64,000 nt of DNA from Triplophysa rosa (taxonomy: Eukaryota; Chordata; Actinopteri; Cypriniformes; Nemacheilidae). The stretch lies in assembly GCF_024868665.1 (NCBI RefSeq), contig NC_079905.1, positions 7,232,879 to 7,296,878 of the forward strand. Reading direction: 5' to 3'. Made by a program: the position numbers and the translations under genes. Of the stretch, positions 12,501 through 22,400 are shown piece after piece; position 1 is the stretch's first letter, and each line of letters opens with the position of its first letter. Below the pieces are notes generated by a model. The model did no database searches. It worked only from the letters and a program-made list of their open reading frames with translations, and was not told where the DNA came from.

Positions 12501-15317
12501 AACACCTCAAGCCGGCCCTGTGCACAGACACACAAGCTCATGCGAAACCTGCTCTTACTAACACCAACATATTCAACTTTAAGTGGTTAACAAAATCAGA
12601 TCTTTCACCGACAAGTGAGTCAATGGCATGCTGCCACCACCCTATGTTCTGATTCAGCGTCTTAAGGAACACAATACCCTAATTGTGCGGACCTACATGT
12701 TCTCTACAACTCTCAGGGTGACATTAAGCAGGAACAGGTGCATCCACAATTCCATCTCATCACGGAAACATACTTCATCACGCTTTTGGAATGTGAATAA
12801 TTCAGCCGTCATTAATATAAAGTTAACAAAGAGGTACTGATACTTTAGAACCACTTGAAGGGTTGGCGAATTTAACATAATCTAACACCGAGTCTGAGCA
12901 TAACCACTGGAGCGACATTCATTTAATCTGAACAAACAGATCAGACAACTGTCATGCCAATAACATCGCAAATCAGGTGAAAACAAGCAGAACATTTCAC
13001 TCAGGTATCTGAGTTTTTTTATCAAGTTTCTCCCCGGAGGGCACAGTCAAACACTGAGTTTCGCTATGTGTGATGGGAGATCGTAAGCATGTGGTACGTC
13101 CAGTTTTCTTGAGTGCAAACATATCATTTGCAGCTATGCCGTGTAAAAAAGTGACTCATAATATAAAGCTGACACCATGCTATTATGCACTTATATTTTG
13201 TTAATTTAGTTAAAATTATGTTCATTTAGTTAAAAAAGCGAGGTGAGAATAGATTCCTTAACCCTAAAGGACATTACACAGAGCTCAGCAAAAAAAAGCA
13301 AAAAGCCCCAAGAAGCAGTGGGTAGGGTTTGTGGCAAGACACTTAGCTGTTATAAAATGCCCTTGTAACCCACTGCTTCATGGGGCTTATTGCTTTTATA
13401 AAACAGTTATTCCATATGCGTAGCAAGATTTCATCAAATAAAGTAAAGAAAGCGATATTGAGGCTATGTAATGCGGTCAGCAGTTTAAATCTGGGTATTT
13501 TATAACAGCTTAGAACTCGGCTCAACCCAATCAGAATCAAGGACTATAACCGACCGCTTTATAAATGATATTTCGAACGACTGTAGGGAAAACGCTAAAT
13601 CATTTCATCGTAGATTCATGTTTTATTTATTCCAATAAAAGCCTTCAAACCAATATATACACGACTCCTAACTAGTTATTTTCAGCTGGGTTTAGAAAGA
13701 CTAGTGATATTGACTAACATCAAAATGATTCAAGCGAAACCACTGGCATACTGTAAATGCCAAATATGCATTTGGTTTCTGTTGGATTATACAACACAGA
13801 CCTTGTTAGTCAAGACTCGTTTTCTAAGTTTAAAATTACTAGCTGCACTTTTTAAACATCCTCTCACGTGACCTCGATGTGGATACATGGTTTGTTTGCT
13901 TTGTCTGTGGTTTATTTGGGAATAGAGACACATGATTAACAGTGTTTAAACAGGGCATCACATATTGTATGAATGCAAACACAGAGAACAGATCCTGTCT
14001 TTTATAATATCAGGTATTAAAGAATGGTCACATGTCAGGCACACTTGCACTTTGTTTGGAATGCTGCAGGATGCTCACCTGTGGGAGGAGCTGTTGTGAC
14101 TTGTACGACTGACCTACAATAAGTACAAAAGCTGGTTCTTCTGTGGGAGCTTTAATAAAGGGTTTAAGATGTGTGAATGTGCAAATTCAGAATGTCAATG
14201 AACTCATACGGTATTATCCAGCCATTTCTTTTGGTTGTAATTAACGTAATTGGACCGTTTCATATGACTAAACTGAACTCACCCATTCAGCCCAACTATT
14301 CGAATTCATAGATTAACAAATATCAAAGCGTCACCATTACTAGCATTTTTGTCTGACACAGAAATATATTGACCTAATACAGAAATATGGAAGGGTCAGA
14401 GAAACCTCTTGAAGTACACACATTACATTCTTGTACAGTTTCTTGGTCTATGAATCACCCTAAAAAGCTCCCTTAATTAATAATGTCATAGGGCTAAAAA
14501 CGATCATAAAGTATTTCATATGACATAAAGACTAAATATTTACTACAGCTCTTTTTGAGCATATTCAACAGCTGATTGTCTCTTGGTAAGCGTAGTCGAT
14601 GGGTATGTTTAAACAGATTGGGGTGGGCCGAGGGCAGATGTCCAAAGTCCAGAGCTACAAAAAGGTCCCAAGGATCAGTGAGACACATCCACATGCAGTA
14701 ATTCTGGGAAATAGTACCTATCAGTTATGGACTAACAACATGGCTGATGTTTTTAGCCTTTACAGACCCATGGACCCCCAATCTGACTCTCAGTCAACCC
14801 CCGGGATCCTCAGAACAATAATTTATTTTAGTAACACTTTATAATAACTTTATTTAAGAATATTAAAATTACTGATATTAACAATGGTTAAGAGATCATT
14901 AGTTAGAAAGTTGGAAATGAATGAATAGTTGTTTCTGGTTAAAAACCCTGCAGGCTGCCGCAATGGTGTTTAATTCAAACTGGAAATGTATTTAGATATT
15001 TAATTCTATTGATGAGTTTTATATTACTCTTTAAAACATACAATATAAGATTAACCATAAAAGTTCAACTCATATCTGATCAACAAAATCACGAAGCTCA
15101 TTCATTATTGATGGAAAACAGGAAAATATAAAAACCTTGTAAATTCCAGGTTGTCCTGTGGTCCGTCTGTTGAGCTTTTCTTCTTTTTCTTCCATTTGAA
15201 GAACTTGATTGTTGAACTCTTACCGCTGTCATTCTCCACAGATTCTTTAAGATCCGCTTCACTTTTAGAAAACAAGCTCTTTAAAGACTTTCTAGTGGAA
15301 ATACTTTTCTTCGCCAT
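1985..15317 (-). CDS. crybg1: crybg1-like (beta/gamma-crystallin domain containing 1), 5' coding part
   Basis: Four exons (15317-15136, 12037-11941, 9668-6853, 3554-1985) join in phase to give 1555 residues with no stop. In known proteins of this family, a long disordered N-terminal half precedes paired beta/gamma-crystallin Greek-key domains; CRYBG1/AIM1 is a cytoplasmic actin-associated protein lost in melanoma and some carcinomas. Only the disordered half is visible. It starts MAKKS, has Lys-rich tracts near residue 45 and near residue 120, and is then Ser/Thr/Glu-rich. The crystallin domains would lie left of position 1. Identification rests on overall character, the large single exons and the position next to prdm1 and prep, not on a folded domain in view. 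The start is the first ATG in exon 1. Confidence in a real gene is high, in the family name good, in the a/b paralogue nil. Confidence 0.8.
3555..6852 (-). other. crybg1 intron 3
   Basis: AT-rich intron of 3.3 kb with GTGAGT donor and TCTTAG acceptor. Near 5384 it contains a short (ATGA)n run followed by a TTTACATAGCGCTTTATTG string typical of degraded retroposon tails in fish. I see nothing else that can be supported. Confidence 0.7.
5384..5406. repeat. (ATGA)n short tandem repeat
   Basis: About five copies of the tetranucleotide AATG. It abuts a possible degraded retroposon tail on its right side. Confidence 0.7.
6853..9668 (-). CDS. crybg1: crybg1 exon 3 (2816 nt)
   Basis: The largest exon. 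The acceptor has a strong pyrimidine tract (CTTTGTTTCTTTAG|AAAG) and the donor is GACAG|GTGAGT. The frame is open throughout and encodes residues 94-1031 plus two bases of codon 1032. It opens with KGLLSYSET and a Lys-rich run NWKKKKRD, then continues as acidic, Ser/Thr-rich disordered sequence with no predicted fold. Plus-strand frames at 6861-7241, 8509-8859 and 9005-9331 are antisense shadows of it. Confidence 0.85.
11136..11498. mobile_element. Short non-autonomous DNA transposon with TTAAAGG ends, copy 1
   Basis: The left end reads TTAAAGGAGCAATGTGG and the right end, reversed, TTAAAGGTCCAATGTGT, giving an imperfect terminal inverted repeat. The body closely matches 22466-22847 over its full length. 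No coding capacity is visible. The superfamily cannot be named from this alone. Confidence 0.8.
11645..11725. mobile_element. Small foldback MITE (AATGCTGGGTTGTT ends)
   Basis: Begins AATGCTGGGTTGTT and ends AACAACCCAGCAT, with further internal AACCCA/TGGGTT pairs. A related copy is at 47737-47877. Confidence 0.65.
11941..12037 (-). CDS. crybg1: crybg1 exon 2 (97 nt)
   Basis: Acceptor TCTCTCACAG, then one base completing an Arg codon from exon 1, then TEPATLDNAESQDGEEFSG and on to APRSK, with donor AAG|GTCAGA. An alternative donor CAG|GTCAAA seven bases upstream (exon ending 11948) would change the phase and need an acceptor inside the present start of exon 3. The short length makes this the least certain crybg1 exon. 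Confidence 0.65.
12038..15135 (-). other. crybg1 intron 1
   Basis: A 3.1 kb first intron. It contains a 31-base-arm hairpin repeat (13294-13397) and otherwise AT-rich sequence without recognisable exons. Confidence 0.65.
13294..13397. repeat. Inverted repeat, ~31-bp arms
   Basis: The left arm contains AAAAAGCCCCAAGAAGCAGT. The right arm is its near-perfect reverse complement (ACTGCTTCATGGGGCTTATT). About 42 bp separate the arms. It could be a foldback transposon relic or a stem-loop. Confidence 0.7.
15136..15317 (-). CDS. crybg1: crybg1 exon 1, start codon
   Basis: ATG at 15317-15315 opens MAKKSISTRKSLKSLFSKSE and continues to FFKWKKKKKSS and DNLEFT. The same frame upstream offers only a GTG, so this ATG is the natural start. 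The donor AAG|GTTTTT fits the consensus only at its first positions and is weak. The exon gives 60 codons plus two bases. Confidence 0.75.
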
Positions 15318-15640
15318 GACTTCAAAAAGGATCACGCGATAAAATTCTGTAACAGTGTATTATGATGAGCTGGCTCGATGCACGATAAGTATCAGCTGCT
15401 TACTCGCACAGAGGCAAATGCAACACTCAGTTGTGAACGGACCTGGCTCTGCCTGGCTACTGTCCAAATACGCAGCTCACTCTGTTTGTAGACGCAGTCA
15501 GACAGACAGTAAACCTGAGAGAGAGAGAAACGCCCTCACTGACAGCGTGAAAAGAATATGACACATATTCCAGTGTTACGTGCTATATCAAAATACAAAA
15601 ACATCTGAGTGGTGAGTGAAAGTTACAGACATGGCTTTAG
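15318..15640 (-). promoter_or_regulatory. Putative crybg1 upstream region
   Basis: The 5' flank of the first coding exon must hold the 5' UTR and promoter unless there is an upstream noncoding exon. No clear TATA box is seen. A GAGTGAAAGTT string at 15614-15624 resembles the PRDM1/IRF motif at 10 of 11 positions. Confidence 0.35.
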
Positions 15641-18446
15641 GGATTTGAGCTATACTTCACTTTGGTTTAATATTCAACTACCAGCGAGAATAAAACTGTA
15701 TACAAAACATGTATTTTGTACATTGATTTGAAGCCTTCAAAACGGCTGCCGTTAACTTATGCATTAATAATTCGGCGAGTAGCTATAGGCCTACTCATAT
15801 AAACTGCATATCATAAGAACGAAATATTTAAAATTCATACACCGTAGCACGAAAAATTTGAAGTTATTGGCTTCGGTCTTAATCGCGAAATCACTCATAT
15901 TTTATCGATCGCACACTGCTACTTGTGGTACATGATTGACAGGAAAACAGAACCGACGAGAAACTCTGCTTCTGTTTAGTCATTCTCATTGATGACATTT
16001 CCACAAACATTTTTATTGTTATTCTACTCTAAACATTTGACCTTGAACCATGATCTAAAAACAATGGCAAGGATAAAAGAGTTAAAAAATACAAAACCAA
16101 TACAGATATTATTAATAAAATAAAATACTAATAATAATTAACAAAACACACTGGCACACACTTTAATTCTTTGGGAATTGTGTATTTATATTTAGGCATA
16201 TTTTATTATTATGACGAACCCCAAATGACCGAATCTACAGAAAAATGGAACCATGTCGTAAGCCCGTCTTCTTCAAAGAATGACAAAAGGGAATGTGGAG
16301 TGAAACATTCCTCTTGAAACTGAATGTTTCTAGTATTTTCAAGTTTATCTGGTTTAGTTCCATGTCAACAGTGCTGCTGAAATGAAAGCTTTTAGTCAGA
16401 CTTACACAGCGGCCTTTTTACAAACCACGTGGTTATACAAGAGCAATAGCGTGGCCCTGTGGTCATTACTCTTTCATGCGAACAAGAAATTACTGTTTCG
16501 GTAAAACAATTGTAATGATATATATTGATCACTAGATGGGGCCATAAAACGGTTTTATATTTTTTTTTTGCTTGGCCCTAATACTCTTCCGTAGTTTTTT
16601 ATAGAGAAGTCGGTCCCTTACGAAAATGTTAAGTTTATGGTTTACATATTTTGTAGTAGTAAAAGCATGGGTAAGTTAATTTTCGTAATGGGTGGATGTT
16701 CTGTGCTTTTATTCGTGATAGTTTCTCTATAAACTGTTTACTGTTATGTTTCCGACGTGATTTCTATGGCAAGGTAAATAACAATGGATCCATGTATTTT
16801 GGTTGTTGTTGACAGTCCAGGAACAAAGAGAAGAGGCGCAAAATGAGTAAACTAAACCTACCTGTAACTGTAAAAGCCGCAGTTGTTCACGTGACTACGG
16901 CCAAATTAAGTATGAAACTCATTTTTGAGTACACTCACATCTTGCTAGTCGCTATCCACCGTGTGGCTCGCGCCGAAAATAATTTCAACCAGAAGATGGC
17001 GCCCGCTGTCCTTCCGGCGTACTCAATGTCAAAATTCCACTCCATCTATTTTATTTACTCATTCAAATAGAGTGTATTTGTAAACTTCATGAGTATGTTT
17101 TGTACGTCTGTAACGAGAAAAGCAGAACAATATTGCTCATTTGACAAGACAGGGCATGTCCAGACCTTTAAAAATAGATTAGGCCTATATGGCAAATTTC
17201 ATGTAAGATTCTAACTTCATGGTCCAGTTATCATGAGTTCAGTGATGTGCTTTTTTGTTACACCATAGGTGACTGACATTCTAAACCAATGATGTATAAT
17301 GGTAGCATTCATAAAAGGGTAATAAAAATTCCACTTAAATGGAAAATTGTTATATTTTGTTGGAGCTGTTGGAATGGGCTACTTGGCCTGTCAATACGAA
17401 CTTATCAAATATAGCCTACCAAAAGTGAAAATATTTTCTCTATTAAATCAACATTCAATTTTGCGCCTCCATACTCTTAATGTATTTTAACAATTGTCTC
17501 AGTTGTTTCTATTTCTCCTAAGCAATTTTAGGCAAAACATCTGAGACTAAGTTTAAACTTAAATGAAACTCCATCAAATCTCCACAGTAAATATCTCCAC
17601 AGTAAATATTTGTTTATTTGTCTTAACGTACATTTTTATTTTAGGTTAATTAGTGATGGCATTACAGTGCCGTGCAAGGCTTAGGTTTTCTAATACAGCC
17701 GTCTAGAAATTAGATTTATGCAAGCAGCAGGTGCACCTGAACATGTGCCACCTACAATGCCTCATTAATATCTGTCAACCTCATGCTTTGATTTATGGTG
17801 AGGCACCACATTTATCATGGGTTTGGCTTCCAGTGAACCTGCTGAATGTCAATTCACTTAAACTGCTTTAAACGTATCCTTTAAATGTAATGTAAATGAT
17901 TACAGCAATAAAATTCAATAAAATTCAAATTACAATGCACAAGTTTATGGAGAAGGTTTGTCACCTTTTAATAAAGTAGTAAAACAAAAGCACACAAAGT
18001 GGGTGCTCGGGCAAGATAACTTTTTAAAGCTTCGGGACACCAAAGCTCCAAAAATATGGATAATGTAATATCAGATTTTCACATGGAACATCAGACCTCT
18101 GGCTAAAGTCCAAATTGAGGAGTGATTGTGAAAGTGGCAGGCCTGGTACATTACTTGTGTTTTGCATGTGGAGGAAAAACAGAAACAGAAAGGTTTACAA
18201 TGATTGTAAAGTTGAGACATTGTAGTGTCATAACAGGACTCAAAGCACAGAAATCCTGCATGTGCATTTGAGTGTTTATACTCTGTGGTTATTTTACAAA
18301 TATGATCAGATTACACATTGATAATCCTAATACCATTTAAACGAAAAAGAATGTAGAAACACTGTCAGTCACTCTACCCTTTCAATGTTACAAATCAAGA
18401 TACACAGTAAGGGCATGCACAGTTATCTGGAATTCAGTGACGGATC

Positions 18447-19029
18447 TTAAAGGGATAGTTCACCCAAAAATGATTTATGATTTATTCACCCCTCTGTAAT
18501 TCTTCATTCAAATAGTGGATTAGATTTACTTGTCTTTTCTGTCACCAAACCACATGTATGCCTTAAGGACACTTATATAGCACAAGACACATGGGCCCGG
18601 TTTCACAGACACAGTTTAGCTTTAACCAGGAAAATGCCTTAGTTAGATTAAGATATTTATGTCGCTTTTATAAAAATGCCTTAGAAAAATACATTACTGG
18701 TGTGCATCTCGAGACAAAACAATGGCACTTATATATTTTAAGATATTTCTGGGCAAGTTATAATCATTTAAGACAGGTGACACATTCATTTTAGTCTGGG
18801 ACTAGTCTTAAGCCTTGTCTGTGAAACCGGGCCATGGAGTATGTAACTTGTATTTTGTACTTGTAACCATTATTGTATGTAACACTTTTGTGTCCTTCTA
18901 TTCACCCCCAATGTAACCAGAAAACCCAAAACAACATTTTAAAAAACAACATTTGGTTCTGGGGACTTGAATGACGAGGGTGAATAAATAAAGACAAAAT
19001 TATCATCTTGGGGTGAATTGTCTCTTTAA
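18447..19029. mobile_element. TTAAAGGGATAGTTCACCC foldback MITE, interrupted
   Basis: The left end is TTAAAGGGATAGTTCACCCAA and the degraded right end GGGGTGAATTGTCTCTTTAA. The two halves are parted by a second transposon (18594-18833). The family resembles the Angel-type palindromic elements described from zebrafish (name from memory). Confidence 0.75.
18594..18833. mobile_element. 240-bp MITE with GGCCCGGTTTCACAGACA ends, nested
   Basis: An 18-bp terminal inverted repeat GGCCCGGTTTCACAGACA begins at 18594 and its complement ends at 18833. Flanking ATG on both sides may be a 3-bp target duplication. It lies inside the older foldback element. Confidence 0.8.
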
Positions 19030-19716
19030 ACTGGGTATTAAGGATGTGCCAGTGATACATTTGAAGCCTTGAAACTATTTATAGCAAAATAATGTGAATA
19101 AAGTGAACACTTAATAGGGCAAATGTGAATCAATTTGTAATGTGATCATCTTTTTATTGCACATACTGTAAGTGTGGAAAAGGGTTTTGAGTGGAAGTTG
19201 GCGAAAGGAAAAGAAAAGTGCAATGTAGTGTTACGTGTGTATTTGACTAAAAAGACACATGTGTATTATCCACATTTGGTTTCCACAAACCAAAATGATT
19301 GCTTTATGATTTAACAGCGCTTATTGACTCAAATGTTACCTGGACACAAATCAAAGGCCATCTAAAAAACCTTCAAAGGAATTCCACACTTTTTAAAAGC
19401 TTACCAAGATAGAAGCGATAAGGCAGAGATGAGTTTATGTTTCCTTGCCCCGAATTGCATGCAACTAATCTTTGAATGTGACTTTTCTGTAAGTCTTTAA
19501 TTCATTGGAAAGGTAGCGCACGGTTCTACTTTCAATTCTTTTGTAGTGATATAATTACAGCTCACCAAATGGGTTATGAATAAGACAACAGAACAACGTT
19601 TGGCTAAAAGTCTAGTAATGTTACATAAAAGGAAGTTATTTTAACTTAATTATCAATTGCAGACTTTTAGTTGAAAAACTTGTTTTGTGCTTTGTAAAAC
19701 TATAATGTTTTGCCAC

Positions 19717-19853
19717 TTAAAGGAATAGCTCATCTTCAAAACAAAATTTTTCATAATTTACTCACCCTGTTGTCATTTTAAACCTGCATGACTTTCTTTA
19801 TTCCACAGAACACAAAAGAAGATGTTTTGAAAAACAAGGAAAAAGTAGTTGAT
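19717..19853. mobile_element. Half copy of the TTAAAGG foldback MITE
   Basis: Starts TTAAAGGAATAGCTCATC and runs through CATAATTTACTCACCCTG and GAACACAAAAGAAGAT, the left-arm landmarks of the family. The opposite arm is absent. Confidence 0.7.
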
Positions 19854-20275
19854 AGGTTTTGTGTTCACAGTTTAGTTTGTCTGTTTTACTTGGAATTTGC
19901 TTTTCTTTTACTGTATATCTACCTAATGCAATATTTTTTATTATTAAAAGTTTGGTTTTATAATTTAAACTGCATTAGTCAGCTCTGGCTTTAGGCAGGA
20001 ACTAAGGTTTTGCGCTTCAGAGAATCACTTCCTAGCAATTACTGAACGCATAATGTTTAAATCTACACAGGAAGGCAATGCATGTCACAGTCACACACTC
20101 AATACATGTCATTTACAGCAAGTCAGTTTCCACTCTTTCTTTTTCTGTGGTATGTTTTCACATGCTTCTGTCACCTTTCGGCCATAAAGGGCCTCTTGCA
20201 ACTTCTAAGGTGTATTCAAAGCGGTGGTTTGACATGCTGTTAACGACAGATGTCTACACCGCATACTCTCTCTTT

Positions 20276-20323
20276 TTATCTCTTGCCTGTAGTCTCTTGC
20301 TCTCTCTCGCTCTCTCTCTCTCT
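20276..20323. repeat. CT-rich simple repeat
   Basis: An interrupted (CT)n tract of about 45 bp. Confidence 0.7.
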
Positions 20324-21096
20324 ACCCGGAGGTGTGTGGGACTCCCCCGTCATGTGCGTGTGTTTTGAGGGAAGGTTGTGATAAAAGGAAACACATAGGT
20401 ACTCCGAGAGAACATGAGCCATTTCTTACTGTAAGTGCCTTATCTCGTTTTACTAACATGCATGTGTTCATCATGCCACACTTTACTTTCTCATGTCTGA
20501 GAAAATATTTCACAGATGAAACTGAATTTGACAAAACTTAATTCATGCTAAGTGTAGATAAACGTGTTTATGTCCAAATGAACAACAGCGTTTCATGTGA
20601 CGGTGGGCATTTCTGTGCCCGCCTTAGCCAATGAGTAACAATTTCAGTTCCTCTACTTTCTAGAAATGCGACCACAGAGGCCTGCTTCGTGTGGGACTTT
20701 CAAAAGAACAAGTCTGATGGGTGTTGTATGAGTGTGTGGGTGTCAAAACTTCATTCTATTGATGCAGTGAGGTCATCAACACCATAGCAGAGAGTTCGAG
20801 AAGTAACGTTTAATGTGCTACATTATAAAAGTTTGTCAAAAATAGGTTCTCACATATAAAGTGTCAACATCTTTTAGACGGAGTCAACGATAAACTAACA
20901 TAACAAAACAAAAACTGTACAGAGAAAGAACCGTGTTTATAGAGCAGCCTGTTATGGTCAAGAATCATCCAGCAATTGGATCTAGTTCCTGCTTTTCCAG
21001 TGCTGACATCAAATAAATTAAAAGAGCATACAATATGAAGCTATCAATTACATTTCTTTTTGACTGAGGTACTGTTGTGTCTGTAGTTTGTAAAGA

Positions 21097-21102
21097 TTTA
21101 TT
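21097..21102 (-). terminator. Candidate prdm1 polyadenylation signal
   Basis: AATAAA on the minus strand, about 770 bp beyond the prdm1 stop codon. It is the first canonical hexamer I noticed downstream; the real cleavage site is not shown by the sequence. Confidence 0.3.
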
Positions 21103-21869
21103 GCAATCTTCATCCTAAATTATTCAGTTATAATCCAGCTACATTGATTGGGATATTTTCATAGTGCTAAAAATACTCGTTCGGATTAAAGAAACAACAG
21201 TAAACATTGGTAGACACAAAAGAGTATCAAAATATACTAAAACAAAATAATATTTCTTTTAAATATTAAATAAAAAGTGAGGCAAGTTCTTAAAAAAATG
21301 GGTTCAAAAGCAACAATTTTTGAAAACAAAACTTTTGAGTCAACACACTGGTTCACATCAACAGACAGAACCATGCACACATACTCAATTTACACTTGGC
21401 ATTGATGGGGAAAATATCTGGTCCGTTGGGACCCTCACATACTGTCCATAATGGGATCGATGCATTATTCCTGAGAATCCCAATTTTAAACAGGAAGATG
21501 TTCCAAAGAACGTACGAATCAGTAAGCCAAACATACAAAAGTATACAAATACAAAACTTGATCAAATTTGATATTGTGCTTGACAAGAAAACTTCAACAA
21601 TAATAAGTTAAGACAAACACACATAAACAGATGTTTACAGATGTATGAAAGACACTATAATCACATCTTCATTCTAAAACAGAGTGTAGAAGTTCAACGA
21701 CTTCACACATTCCTCAAGTCTTTGGAAACACTATTTGTTTGGTGCGGCTCTCATTGGCTTGGTTTACTCGTCCTCTCTCAGATTCTTACCCCTTTGGCTT
21801 TTTGGTGTCTCCTAGGGAATGCCCTGTGCATAGATAGCAATTGGCTGAAAAGCTATATTTCTCCCACAT

Positions 21870-22400
21870 CTACTCCTCCTCAGTCTTAACAGAAGACCGA
21901 TGGTTGAAGTGTACTACACTGGCTCTCTCCTGGTGATGCCCCACAGCGGTCACCCCTCGTGGCGCCGCTGCGAATCCTTTGAGGACCCCATAGTCCTCCT
22001 TCCCTTCACCACTTTCCAAACTTCTGGCCAGCCATTTTTCCAAAGCGGCATCCACCTCACTTTCTCCAGCGGTCTCAGGCAGGGCCTCAGCCTCGTGACT
22101 GGCATCGAACTGCTCCACCAGCTCTGCCCCACGTCTCAGCTGTGGGATTTCGGGACTGGAGGCCGTACAGCAGCCCGAGCGCTGATGAAGATGCAGGGAG
22201 AAGAGATGGATGAAGCCTCTGGAGCAGGCCTGGCAGCAGTGGGGTCGGTCGCGAGAGCTGTGCAGCCGTCGGTGGAGTTTGAGGTGGATGTATTGGGTGA
22301 ATTTCACCCCACACAGCTTGCACTGATAGGGCTTTTCGCCAGAGTGCAGACGCAGGTGGGTCTTCAGGTTACTAGTGCTGCTGAAGCGTTTGTGACACAC
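21870..22400 (-). CDS. prdm1: prdm1 last exon: fingers 3-5 and C-tail
   Basis: Acceptor TTGATTCTCCACAG|GTGTGTCAC. It encodes residues 515-690: the remainder of finger 3, fingers 4 and 5, then an Ala/Glu-rich tail with the stop TAG at 21872-21870. The tail ends in VKTEEE, a match to the sumoylation consensus. A 179-codon plus-strand frame over the same DNA is an antisense shadow. Confidence 0.93.
   Translation of the reverse strand: MCHKRFSSTSNLKTHLRLHSGEKPYQCKLCGVKFTQYIHLKLHRRLHSSRDRPHCCQACSRGFIHLFSLHLHQRSGCCTASSPEIPQLRRGAELVEQFDASHEAEALPETAGESEVDAALEKWLARSLESGEGKEDYGVLKGFAAAPRGVTAVGHHQERASVVHFNHRSSVKTEEE

Larger units (their letters stand above)
15641..21096. other. Intergenic DNA between crybg1 and prdm1
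   Basis: No exon can be supported. It holds an AAGATGGCGCC string near 16995 (YY1-like), the nested MITE pair at 18447-19029, a half foldback element at 19717-19853 and a CT-rich tract near 20276. In tetrapods atg5 lies in this interval; none of its sequence was recognised. Confidence 0.6.
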
